Part shown: positions 52,958-63,405 of the stretch, one piece after another
Position numbering within the stretch: position 1 is the stretch's first letter
Layout: every line of letters begins with the position of its first letter
Assembly (NCBI GenBank): GCA_019787685.1
Contig: JAHNUO010000008.1
Span: 1,550,001-1,614,000, forward strand
Source: Chiua virens
Taxonomy: Eukaryota > Basidiomycota > Agaricomycetes > Boletales > Boletaceae
DNA: 64,000 nucleotides
Direction of reading: 5' to 3'
Translations under genes and position numbers: made by a program
The notes under the pieces: model-generated
What the model saw: only the letters and a program-made list of their open reading frames with translations
The model's database searches: none
Told to the model about the DNA's origin: nothing

Positions 52958-55900
52958 CTATCGATGATCTGTATACCAATCGGGGAGATTTCAATCTTCT
53001 ATCCGCGTCGCATCCGGTTTCGTTTTTTTTTAAACCATCATTTGTTTCATCTCTCTATTTCCCGACTTCTTACACACGGCTTCCACCTCTTTCGATCGGA
53101 CCAGTTCCGCCTTCGACCAATTACTCATTTTTGTCATCCACGCGTACAGACCCTAATCCGGACGTTCTTTCCGCTATCACTTCCATTTATTCGTATGATA
53201 CCATTTCGCACACGCTGGTTTATAAACCGGTAGCACGTAAAGTTCGGTCGGTAGTTGTTCCTACCAGGGAGGAGTTTCATATCACGCGATCTCTGCCGGA
53301 CGATCCTATCGCTGGACTGAAACCTTTACCTACTCATCTACCCGACTTTACCCCTGGACAACGTTTCACACAGGAACGCGCTGATGTTTTAGATCTTGAC
53401 CCGGCTAACTGGCTATGGCCAGAAGAAGTCAAATTAATCCGATGGATCGTCCGCGAACACGAAACGGCCTTTGCTTGGATACCGACCGAGCGGGGCCGTC
53501 TCCTCGAACAATATTTTCCCCCTGTCAAAATTCCTACCATACCTCATACGCCTTGGATACTGCGAAACATCCCAGTTCCCCCTGCAATGTGGGCTGACAC
53601 GATCCAGATTATCAAGGACCGGATTGCGTCCGGTGTGTATGAACCCTCGACATCTGCCTATCGATTGCGGTGGTTTTGCGTCCTAAAACAGGACGGTAAA
53701 TCGCTACGACTCGTCCACGACTTGCAGCCGCTGAACGCAGTCACAATCCGCGACTCTTCTACCCCACCCCTTGTCAAACACTTCGCAGAATCTTTTGCCG
53801 GATATGCAGTATACGGGATGATGGACTTGTTTGCCGGATACGACCAACATCCATTACACCCGGATTCACGCGACCTCACCACTTTCAACAGTCCAATGGG
53901 TCCGCACCGGCTCACTACGGTACCCATGGGGTACACAAACGCGGTACAAATCTATCAGGCCGACATGTCGTTTATTTTGCAGGACGAGATACCTCATTAT
54001 ACCTATCCATTCATAGATGATCTGCTGGTCAAAACAGTCTCGACCCGCTACCAAAATTCGGATGGCTCTTACGAAACCATCGCAGAAAATCCGGGTATTC
54101 GTCGCTTCATCTGGGAGCACCTCCTCGTAGTCCATCGCATCCTACAACGACTACAAAACGTCAGAGTAACGGTATCCACTAAGAAATTCGTACTCGCAGC
54201 ACCAGACACGACCATAGTCGGACACAAGTGTACGGCTGATGGCTGTATCCCTCACGAGAAGAAGGTACAAAAAATCCGCAACTGGCCTGAGTGTCAGAAC
54301 CTTACGCAAGTACGCGGATTCTTAGGTGTGTGCGGTGTTCTTTGAATTTTCATTAAAAATTTTGCTACGATTGCTCGACCATTGGTCAACTTGACCCGAA
54401 AGAGCGTCTCTTTCGAATGGGGAGAACCCCAGCAAATTGCTATGCTGTGTCTCAAGGATGCGATCTGTCACTCCCCTGCTCTTCGTCGCCTGGATTACGA
54501 ATCCGGGAACGAGGTTATCCTTGCAGTGGATACGTCGTACATTGCGGTTGGCTATATCTTGTCGCAGGAAGGAGATGACGGCAAGAGGTACCCGAACCGC
54601 TTCGGTTCAATTAGTCTCACAGAGGTCGAGAGCCGCTACTCTCAGGCCAAACTGGAGCTGTACGGATTGTTCCGCGCTTTGCGAGCAGTCCGGATATTCG
54701 TGTTCGGTGTTGCCAATTTCACAGTGGAAGTTGACGCGAAATACGTTAAGGGTATGATCAATAACCCGGACCTCCAGCCCAACGCGACCATTAATAGGTG
54801 GATCGCGGGCATTTTGTTATTCAATTTTCGCCTCGTTCACGTCCCTGCTACCCGACATACTGGCGCAGACGGACTCTCTCGTCGTCCACCATCCGAGAAT
54901 GACCCTCCCGAAGAGGATGATTTCGAGGATTGGTTGGACCAAGCATATTCCTTCTCTATGGCATTGTTAAACGACCGGTTGTCACCACCGGGTCGGTCTG
55001 CTCACATTAACAGACATTCCATCACACATTCCTTCCAATCCGTATCCGTATTTGTTTCCCCTACGGCAGAACCGGCAGAACCAGAACCGGTTATCCCCCG
55101 CTCCCCCAAAGCTCTGGCAAAAGAAGCGCGCATTGATCGGATTCGCCTATTCCTCGATGACCGGGTCCGTCCTCCGGATTTGACAGATCGCAACTTCACC
55201 TCCTTCGTTAATTCCGCGACCCGGTTCTTCCTTTTAAACGGATCTCTCTATCGTCGAGAACCGCACGGCAGACACCAGTTAGTCGTGCCAAGAGAACGCC
55301 GTTACGGACTCATTAAGGAGGCGCATGACGACCTTGGACACAAAGGCGTCTTCTCGGTTCGGACACAGTTACTGCTACGTTTCTGGTGGCCTCTGCTCAT
55401 CGATGACGTCAAATGGTATACCCATACCTGCCACGAGTGTCAAATTCGACAGACGCAGAAGTTTCATATCCCTCCTACCGTACCAGTTATGGGCGGGCTA
55501 TTTCACAAAGTCCACATCGACACGATGGTAATGCCTCGATCAGGCGGATACCGGTATATTGTACAGGCCCGATGCGCTCTTACTGCGTATCCTGAATGGC
55601 GCATGTGGTGATCCGAGAATGCGTCCTCCATCGCATCTTTTATTTTCGAAGATATCCTATGCCGTTGGGGAGCCGTCTCTGAGCTCATTACGGACAACGG
55701 TCCGGCATTCGTACAGGCACTCGACAACTTGGCTACCCGATACGGTATCCACCATTTCCGGATTTCCCCTTACAACTCTCAGGCGAACGGCATTGTCGAA
55801 CGGCGTCATCTCGATGTCCGGGAGGCCATCGTCAAAAGTACCCTGGGAGGGGAAGTTCGCTGGCCGATGATCGCTCACTCCGTTTTCTGGGCCGAACGCG

Positions 55901-56493
55901 TCACTATACTCAAAGCAACCGGTCTTTCGCCGTACTTTATGGTACATGGTGTCGAGCCACTTTTTCCGTTCGATTTATCAGAGGCAACATTTCTCGTTCC
56001 CGTTCCTAATGCTGACCCAGTTTCTAGTGAAAGCTTGATAGCTTGGAGAGCTCGTCAGCTCCAAAAGCGTCAAACAGATATCGATTCTATCCGAGAACGC
56101 GTCTTGGCATCACGGTTTGCGTCCCTTAAAGATTTTGAGGCGCGATTCAAGAACCGGATACGGACGAAAGAGTTTAGTTCGGGCGACCTCGTCTTGGTTC
56201 GAAATACGCGGATTGAGAAAGAGCTGAACCAGAAAACGAAGCCACGCTACCTCAGTCCAATGGTGGTCCTTCGCAGGACTACTGGAGGATCGTATCTGCT
56301 AGCCGAGTTGGACGGCGCCATTTCGAAACTGAGGTATGCGGCGTTTCGCTTGCTACCTTACTTTCCACGGACGAAAATCACTATCCCGGTTACTGAACTG
56401 ACCGGAATAGGCGACGAGGAATACGACCACTCTGATGCTGAGGAAGATGTCGAGTACGAAGATGAAGACGAGGGCGATGTCTCGCAAGACTAG
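52954..56493 (+). pseudogene. pol of element 2: RT, RNase H, integrase, two internal TGA codons
   Basis: Frame -1 relative to gag, with no ATG near its start. RT motifs: WFCVLKQDGKSLRLVHDLQP near 53680, MGPHRLTTVPMGYTNAVQIY near 53900, the catalytic FIDD box near 54015 and VRGFLGVCGVL near 54320. RNase H around 54480-54900 (ILAVDTSYIAVGYILSQE; LFRALRAVRIFVFG). Integrase HHCC (HDDLGHKGVFSVRTQLLLRF, CHECQIRQ) near 55325-55450 and the DDE core: HIDTMVM, ITDNGPAFV, ANGIVERRH. The end is an acidic tail, stop at 56491-56493. TGA codons at 54343-54345 and 55609-55611 break it; the frame continues unchanged after each. Confidence 0.9.
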
Positions 56494-57115
56494 CCTTCTG
56501 TCGTTACCCCCCCCTTATACCGCCCGATATGTATTTATTCTATCCTGGGTTTAGTCCAGTGCTCTCTATTTCACCCCGGGTTTCGTCCGGTGCACTTGAT
56601 TTCGAAGAAAAATGATATCCGAGCCAATAATAAAGTCTTACGATACCCCATAGAACTTCACTCACTCACATCCTCCGCTTTCTCGCTCAGTCAGACCGAA
56701 AAGATCTAAAAACCGTAGATAAAGAAAAAACCAGAAAAACAGAAAAACAGACGTCTATCCATTTCCCCTCCTGCCCCAACGAACTAATACCTAGATTTTC
56801 GTCTTCGAACGCGTGATGGGGCACACGCACGTTTTGACCTGGTGATAGTTTTACCGACCCGCTTTCGACCGATATAGACGATAAAGGCTACAAAAGTAGG
56901 CAAAGACGCGATAGATGACCGAAGAAAACAAGACGGGCGGAACCCCGCGCTCAGGTGTCATTCATTCAGATCTCTTTTCATTCGTATCGTTTTGTTACCC
57001 TTCTAATCCTTGTTTTCATACTTAGGGATCTCACTCGGACATGGGCACGGACACGGACACGGATACGGATATCGACTATACGCTATCATACAAGTAGGGA
57101 CAGGCTGGAAACGAC
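56494..57115. other. non-coding stretch between pol and the antisense gene
   Basis: No ORF of note. It includes a short GGACAC/GGATAC hexamer run at about 57045-57070 and A-rich sequence near 56720-56750. It would be the shared 3' region of the convergent pol and antisense genes. No clear polypurine tract precedes the 3' LTR at 58531. Confidence 0.4.
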
Positions 57116-58369
57116 TCAAGACATTCCAAACGCCAGCTTTACCCTATCCAGTTCTCCCTGCTGCAAAGCGACGTACGATTCCATGGCCGAAGCACGGGCC
57201 TGAAGCTCCTTGAAGAAGGACCTGGTCGACAGGAACTTCGCCTCTAGAGAGAGAATAGCGCGTCGGATATCATCCGCCCCATCGTAAGGCTCAGACGGCG
57301 AGCCAGTCTTAGACTTCTTCTTGGGCGACTCTACTTCTTCCCCCCCATCTTGAAAAGGGAGTGGAGACACGGGCTTGGACTCGTAGAAGAGTGGCTCAGG
57401 CGCATCCGGTGTCGGAGGAGACGCAGGTGAAGGATCGACCACGGCCTTGCGAGCCGGGATGGTAACCGTGATAACGGGTAACGCTACGAAAAAGATCAGC
57501 CGAGTTGATGCGATTCGAGGAGAGAGGTCCTACCTGCAGCCTTGGCCTTCGGATCCGCTAGTTTCCACTTCTCAACCGACGGCCCACTCTTAGCGCCCCG
57601 ACCACTTGACTTGTTGCACCGAGCCTTGGCTTTGAAGCAAGGATCACAAGTGCGACCCGGAATCCCTGCGCACAACTTACTAGTCCGAGCGCACATCTTG
57701 CATGCCGGGTCGTGAACCATACGATCTGGAATTTTAAGCGGACCCTCGACTACCACCTCCTCCTCCTCGTCACACGGGCTCTCGTCCATAGCGGCCTTAC
57801 GAGCGGACCGCTGAAAAGAACCGTTAACAGAGCGAAACATCTGAGGTAACAGCGGTCTCACCTTGCGCTTTCTGCCAGCCTCGACCTTGACGGTCTTGCC
57901 TGTCTCCGCGACCGAATCACCCAGAAGCGAAGCGGATCCAAACGACCCACCCCCCGTTGCCTTGCCTGAGGCGGTTCATTGTCTCTGAGCGTCCGCGCGT
58001 TGAGCTACTTCCCCCTGCCATCTACGAAAAAACGTGGTTGCTTCGCGCATCGTCTTCACCGTCTCGTCGCTGAGGCGGCAGGAAACGCCGTGCGATTTAG
58101 CCTGGCTAAGGGCGGTATTTAGATGCTCCTACAAGTCCGGTTAATACCCGACCAACCCTAAGAAACTCGCGAAGTACCAAAGCCCGTTGCCACTCCTGGC
58201 ACCATCCCTCCTGTTCTTCTTGCAGCTCCTCCTTATCATCCGGCACTGCCAGCGCCACAGCCGCAATCCGATCCTTTCCTTGTGCGAGGTCCTTCTCAAC
58301 CTTGACAGTCGCCTCATCGACGGGAGAGTCTGCGAATGCAAGGATGGAGTCGAGGGACGTAAGAGACAT
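57116..58369 (-). CDS. antisense spliced gene in element 2: Zn(II)2Cys6-type cluster protein
   Basis: Four exons, 58369-58178, 58128-57862, 57810-57534 and 57483-57116, joined by GT-AG introns of 49, 51 and 50 nt, give 367 residues in one frame. Residues about 190-218 read CKMCARTSKLC and then AGIPGRTCDPCFKAKARC: C-x2-C-x6-C-x7-C-x2-C-x6-C, exactly the fungal Zn2Cys6 binuclear cluster that binds DNA in Gal4-type regulators. An acidic stretch precedes it (DEEEEVVVEG); a basic patch (SPKKKSKTGS) and a long helix likely to coil (DIRRAILSLEAKFLSTRSFF, ELQARASAMESYVALQ) follow. The N-terminal exon is also helical. A TGA at 57976-57978 (exon 2, about residue 115) interrupts this copy. The motif spacing and splice frames are seen; a regulator role is inferred. 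Many basidiomycete proteins share such Cys patterns without proven DNA binding. Confidence 0.75.
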
Positions 58370-58530
58370 GGTGACGAGTAGCGAAGCGGGAGGGGAGTAA
58401 ACTTGTCGAAAGAATGGACGGCCAACGCGAGGCTTTAATGCGCGGCCGATCCCAGTCACCGGTTCAAGGTCAGCGTTCGCGGGTGTCACGTGACTGACTG
58501 AGGACAGTCAGTATTCAAGTCCTTGTCGGG

Positions 58531-59414
58531 TGTAGGAGTCAATGATCCCTTGAGGTGATAAACCCGTGTTCCTGCTTTGTTTACAGGATGCCCGGATTGC
58601 CCATATCGATTGTCCTACCCGTCCGTCGTGGTCCCGTGTCCATCCGAGTGGATCCAACCCATATTCGTATGTTTTGTTCTTCGTTCCTACACGTTTTCGC
58701 GCGAGGTGACCGAATCGGGTTGCTCGATCGGGATCGCATGACGTACACTAATCAACTCTCTTTTGTCCAATTTCTATTTTATTTCGTACCTTCTTAGATT
58801 TTTTTTAGACGGTTCCGTGTTATCAACATGTATCCGATTGGTTATAAGGAACGGATAGTCGGGTCGTATGACGTTTTAAAGGTAGTCCATTGATTCACGG
58901 ATCAAACCTTATCCCACCTTGACAGAACATTGTTTTCCTTTTCATGGGTGGATCTCCATGAGAGTCGGCTCCGTATACGTACGCTTCCCTTATTTATTCG
59001 ATACTTTATCCGCTGTAAAAGTCCCGGGGAATACCTGAGACTATAAAATTTGTGTTCGTAAATCAAAATTTCATCTTTCGATCCCCATTTTCTCTCGCGT
59101 TCTAAGTCGCCTCGCCCGTTTATCTATCTTCTCTATCCGCCCCTACTCGTACTCGATCACCGTTGTGCTCGAGTCTCTGCCTTGTCGCCGAACTATCCGA
59201 CTGTCCGCGTTTTGGCCGGTTTTGTCGACCTTCGTACGGTTTCACCCGGGAACGCGTCTGGATTGCTTTCAAAGCTCCTGTCAACGCCTTGACACTTCGT
59301 CTCCAACCTCAGAACCCCTTGGGACGAGTCATACTCGCGCCCATCCCTTTTCTTTCTATCTGACAGTTCTACTAACTCTGTTTCTGTCACACCAGCCCGT
59401 TCTTTATTTCTTCA
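58531..59414 (+). repeat. 3' LTR of element 2 (884 bp)
   Basis: Pairs with 49332-50214. Substitutions against the 5' LTR are at 58565, 58573-58574, 58625, 58739, 58944, 59099 and 59259 (approximate within one or two bases), plus one extra C near 59340. Every one lies in a CG, TG or CA dinucleotide. Confidence 0.95.
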
Positions 59415-60019
59415 TCGTGATGGACACCCTCACTCTGGTTGTCATGTGCATAAGCAGGCGCGAATCACATACTTGGTACCACATAGGGGGCGATATCGGC
59501 ACGGAGACTACGCAACGATGCTGGGGCTCTACTGCTCAAACGCAACGCGTGGCTTCGAATGGGATTGTATACCGAGGGCTGGCCTGCTATGTAACCCACG
59601 GGATATGTTGGGATGGGAGCGTGTAGATATGCTGGAGTGGAAGTGCCAGTGTGTGCCGGTGGATGTTGGCCTACAGGGCCATAGGATGGCGTTGAGGGAT
59701 CGATAACAGAGTACGATGGCGGATAACTTGTATCGGAAGGCTGTGTAGACGAGGACGCCATCATGGTGGGATTTGTGCGATACTCGAGCTGTTCTGACAA
59801 CAGATACGAACTCGTGGGATATGGTGGGGGATATTGGTTGGACGGAATGGTAGGATCCGCAAATCTATCAGCGAATAACCCAGCTGAATTGCCCGCCGCC
59901 GACTGGTCTTGCAGAGCAGGGTGGGACGTCGGAGGCGCATTGATGGATTGTTCTCCCGCATAGGTGTACGGATTTGACAGCGTTATGCGTCGTCGATTGG
60001 TGTCAGAGCGGGTAGTCAT
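59415..60019 (-). pseudogene. DUF6532-type gene, 5' part (upstream of the element 2 insertion)
   Basis: The ATG at 60019 opens MTTRSDTNRRRITLSNPYTY, followed by a Pro/Ser/Tyr-rich low-complexity region (NQYPPPYPTSSYLLSEQLEY, PPAHTGTSTPAYLHAPIP) to about 59480. A plausible donor near the YVVPS codons and acceptor CAACCAG near 59434 would lead into SEGVHH, whose next bases are at 49331 across the retrotransposon. With the element and one TCGT removed, the phase fits the amplified exons and the DUF6532 domain at 48018-49331. The joined gene is inferred from that continuity; the two halves are 10 kb apart here. Confidence 0.6.
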
Positions 60020-60326
60020 GCTCACTAGTAGTTACTGTAGGCGATGGGTGCACCCTCCTTTTATCTCCCTTACTCACGATGTTCGCGTGCCGATGTGAAG
60101 TCTTAATGCTGTGACTAGTAGCATCGGGGGGTCTCGACAACGCAAGTTAAGGGAGCGAAATACAAAGTACATAATCACATAATCACATATGTACTACAGA
60201 TCGAGAAGAATCATAAGGACATCGTTTGTCGTATGTAAAGGGCTGTGGATGAATGAGTCAGTGCAATTCAAATATCCAAAAGGAATTATCACATACCGGA
60301 AATACGACGACTGGTACCCTGCAGCC
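60020..60326. other. short intergenic region
   Basis: Promoter side of the split DUF6532-type gene and 3' side of the next minus-strand gene. Nothing else recognised. Confidence 0.4.
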
Positions 60327-61022
60327 TCATTCCACGGTCGCCTCACCGTTCGGGATCCCTAGATCTTTACCAAAGCGCACGGGGTCTTCGGCAACTCTGG
60401 CCTCATCCTGGCAATCCTCAAATTCAACGTTTAATCCCCGCCTCTTTGCACGCTCTATCATCAGGGAGAGCTCCATGACTTCGCGATCCGTTTCGCGAGC
60501 TGCATGTGGGATTTGATTCCTGTAGAACAACGCATCTTCCGTGAGGTGTTCCAGCCCTCGATCCGTGTACAGACTGAGCCAGTAGTGAAATTCTAACCCA
60601 TCCAGGATGTTCGCAGCCTCAATGTGCTGTAGGACTTCCTGCTGCGAAAGGACCCTGCGTTTCGCTACTTTGAGGTCCCAGGTAGCAACGAGGAGCTGTA
60701 GGCGGCTCCTTTCCGCCGATGCATACTTCTCGAACACGACACCACGGAGCACATTATCGGGCAAGGCATCGACGCCTCGCAAGAAAATTTCCAAGGCCTG
60801 CGGGTGGTTTATGAGTATTACTAAATGACAAAAGGGTATACTGTAACTTACCTCCGATGGTCCCACTTTCTCGCCAGCGAACTGATCGCAAGGGCCACGG
60901 CGTTGGGAAAATATTGCATGAGGGTGGTTGTGGGCGGGATTCTTCCATGGCCCAGGGCACTTGGAATAAAGGGGGAAACGAGTGGGGAGATCCTGAATTT
61001 GGGGGCGAGACACGAGTTCCAT
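60327..61022 (-). CDS. small protein of unknown function (two exons)
   Basis: The ATG at 61022 begins MELVSRPQIQDLPTRFPLYS. A GTAAGT donor after GPSE and an acceptor CCCGCAG before ALEIFLRGVDAL define an intron that keeps the frame, although the unspliced frame is open too. The second exon is helical and charged (VFEKYASAERSRLQLLVATW, HIEAANILDGLEFHYWLSLY, RETDREVMELSLMIERAKRR), ending at the stop at 60327-60329. Length about 215 residues. I do not recognise the family. The sequence is compositionally normal and unbroken. Confidence 0.55.
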   Translation of the reverse strand: MELVSRPQIQDLPTRFPLYSKCPGPWKNPAHNHPHAIFSQRRGPCDQFAGEKVGPSEVSYSIPFCHLVILINHPQALEIFLRGVDALPDNVLRGVVFEKYASAERSRLQLLVATWDLKVAKRRVLSQQEVLQHIEAANILDGLEFHYWLSLYTDRGLEHLTEDALFYRNQIPHAARETDREVMELSLMIERAKRRGLNVEFEDCQDEARVAEDPVRFGKDLGIPNGEATVE

Positions 61023-61319
61023 GGAATCACTCGGATTGTTGCAGTATGAGTTGGAGAAGGGGAAGCGGAGTTCTAAAGTGCAGAGTGACTGTCAGCGAGC
61101 ACAGCGATCCTTGCTCGCTGCTGATTCGCGCCATCGACACTCCATCGACACGGTCCAACAGCACTCCAGAAAACTGTTTGTCCTGTTTCTGTTGGAATGA
61201 CTCTGCAGGTGAGTAACATCACGTCTCGCGGTCTTCCCGACATTTCGAGTAACAGTACTAAAATAATCCAGTTTAATGCTTGCCAGCACCACTGTTCCCG
61301 GCGCCATCAGCAATCTCCC
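61023..61319. other. intergenic region
   Basis: No coding sequence recognised. It ends where repeat R begins. Confidence 0.3.
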
Positions 61320-61622
61320 TCAGGCTAACGATTCTTGGACAATCCATAGGGTTGGCTTTGCGCCGCTCATGGTTCGACCTTCTCAGAGGACTGACTTTGC
61401 GTCGTCCCTCAGAACGCTCTTGGACTTTGTGTCCATCGAGTCGCCCCGTCTCCATCTCGTTTGCGTGACAGTGGGGTTAAAGACTCCCGGAGTGCCTCCT
61501 ATTCCATCCTTACGGTCTCCTCAGCGCTCTCCATCCACTCACTTTCAAGTTGAGTTCTGATCACGCATGTCAGGTGTGTGCTCCAAGTCCAGCCTGTTCA
61601 AATTCTACATAGCTGAAGTAGG
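61320..61622 (+). repeat. dispersed repeat R, longest contiguous copy
   Basis: Its first half (TTGGCTTTGCGCCGCTC ... TTGGACTTTGTGTCCATCGA ... GACAGTGGGxTT) matches the segment inside both palindrome arms. Its second half (TCCATCCTTACGGTCTC to TAGCTGAAGTAGGTTCT) matches 47879-48030 just outside the right arm. Open reading frames within it are unlikely to be real. Confidence 0.75.
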
Positions 61623-61851
61623 TTCTCTGGAAGCGCCACCTATTCACATAGTCACTGTCAGTGTAGTTCGCCCATCAGACACAGGTAAGTGTTTGATGTA
61701 TACATATCGATTGTCATGATCGATCATTATTACACAGGATACCTACGAATTTATTTGGTGCGAATGCGGAGATTCTCCCTTGGACGCTCCACCCATTCGG
61801 GACTCGTCAGTGGGTCATCTGTACTCGAGTGAGTATCAAGCCGACGCTTTC

Positions 61852-62747
61852 TCAGCTTAGAAAAGGCTTACCTGGGTTCTCTTTTCGCCAAGCCACGACC
61901 TTCTCGGCCCACCGCCAGAATCCTCCTGTGGCCTCTTTGTAGGTCTGCCTAGTCCAATAATGGAAGAGGACCACCCGCATATCCACGCATCCCGCCTGTG
62001 AAAGCGTTCGAGCAATCACCGATGTGAGTTCAAAGCTGGTCATCCAAACAACGACCACCCGCATTGACTCTTTTTGCAAGAAGTCCCACACTGCCTGAGC
62101 GCAAGCTCGTTTCGACCGAAGGATGTCGAAATGCAGGGCTAGGTGCGTCAACTTGTCAAGGTTGGCGAAGCCGATGGGACAGCCCTTCCATGCGGTCTCG
62201 AAGGGTGAGAGGTGCAGATGAGTTAAGTGGCCAAATACCTCAAACCTGGGTAAGTGAAATACGGTGCATTCCGAGAAAGCTGCTAAGGAGATATACATGT
62301 GCCTCAGGTTCTTGAGGTCGTTCAGAGGCTCGAAGAGAAGATCCATATTGGGATCCATGTGGAGATGGTAGCCAAACCGCATCTCCAGCGAGGTGAGCCC
62401 ATGGCACGACTTCAAGATGTCCGCGAGTGTAGGCTTTGTAACTTTTTTTCCTACATCAAGCTTGTTCACTTTCGCTGCACGGTGCTCTTTGTCAGCTTCC
62501 AGCCACTCGAGAAAGCCAAGGGCTTGAGTTTCGCCATGCAGCACCACTGTGCGATACATGAATGGTGCAAGCCTAGCAGCTCCCCAAAGTAAGTCATTGC
62601 AACTGCAACACAAGATTTTCATACTTACCAGTCATAGCAGGCGGTCGAGAGGAGGGCATAGTTGAGGACGTTGGGCTCGTCCTTCAGCCACAAGATAATC
62701 TCCCGCAGGAGCTCAAAGGGGACAAGCATTGGGCGATGGGGACGCAT
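61852..62747 (-). CDS. F-box protein with leucine-rich C-terminal region
   Basis: Exon 1 (ATG at 62747) encodes an F-box-like start: RPMLVPFELLREIILWLKDE then NVLNYALLSTACYDW. After a short intron near 62590-62636 the second exon reads NDLLWGAARLAPFMYRTVVL, the usual F-box continuation, and then leucine-rich segments (LADILKSCHGLTSLEMRFGY, LNDLKNLRHMYISLAAF, FGHLTHLHLSPFE, LDKLTHLALHFDIL) before a basic C-terminus, stop at 61852-61854. Such proteins bind Skp1 and hence cullin-1 to select substrates for ubiquitination; basidiomycetes carry hundreds. Substrate unknown. The coding frame is intact. Confidence 0.7.
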
Positions 62748-63405
62748 GGTGGCTACTTGTGAGTCTATTGCCACTGCTTCGCCTGCTTATAGCCTCATCT
62801 GCCTCTCACAACGGCGTCGCATCTATTTTGGACCAAGTCGCCGGCATGCGATCCGTCGGGGCGCTGCATTAGCTCGTAGGCACCGATTGAATGAATGGTG
62901 ACCTTCTGAATTCCATGCCCACATGTCACCCCCGTCCGAAATTTGTGCCATTATCAACATCGAGGCAAGTGGTCTTACCAGCCCGTCTTCTAATTCGTCT
63001 AAGGTTTGGTCATATGGACAATGGGGACTACACTGACCAACCAGGGTACGCCAATGCAGTTGAGCTGATTCAGTCATTTTTTGGTTGCCACTGAGTGCGT
63101 AAGTATTAATCCATTGTATATTTTTGGTATCGCGTCATGCTAATACGTCACACAACTCATTGATCAGTGCGTAAGCGCTGAATCAGTGTTTTTTTGGGTG
63201 GCGTATCGTACAAACCTCACATGACCGGATCGCCTGTGGTGCTAGCGGTACCGATGCATTGGTCTGGGACCCTCAGTCCTCTCGTAAATCCCAGCACTCG
63301 TAAGTCCCAGAGGATCTATACTCCAACTCGAACACCAACGGACACTGCAGGGTGCTTTTAGTACTGTGTCGAGTGACAGAACTTAATTGTGTTCCTTTAC
63401 CGCGA
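62748..63405. other. intergenic region
   Basis: No supportable gene. Open stretches at 62662-62901 (plus) and 62823-63077 (minus) lack recognisable domains. Confidence 0.35.

Larger units (their letters stand above)
49332..59414 (+). mobile_element. LTR retrotransposon, 10,083 bp, Ty3/Gypsy type (element 2)
   Basis: Two LTRs (49332-50214 and 58531-59414) share TGTAGGAGTC start and TTTATTTCTTCA end and differ at eight positions plus one indel. The target duplication TCGT is seen at 49328-49331 and 59415-59418. Inside, in order: gag with a CCHC knuckle, protease, a -1 frame switch, RT/RNase H, integrase, then a minus-strand spliced gene. Pol order is Ty3/Gypsy. It sits inside a DUF6532-type gene. 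About 1 percent LTR divergence means a recent insertion, yet three TGA codons already break the sense ORFs and one the antisense gene. Confidence 0.95.

Noticed and set aside
54010..54025. FIDD instead of YxDD in the RT of element 2 as a catalytic defect
   Set aside because: Phe at the first position is common in Ty3-type reverse transcriptases, and both aspartates are present.
57043..57072. GGACAC hexamer run as telomere-like or structural repeat
   Set aside because: Only a few imperfect units; too short to mean anything.
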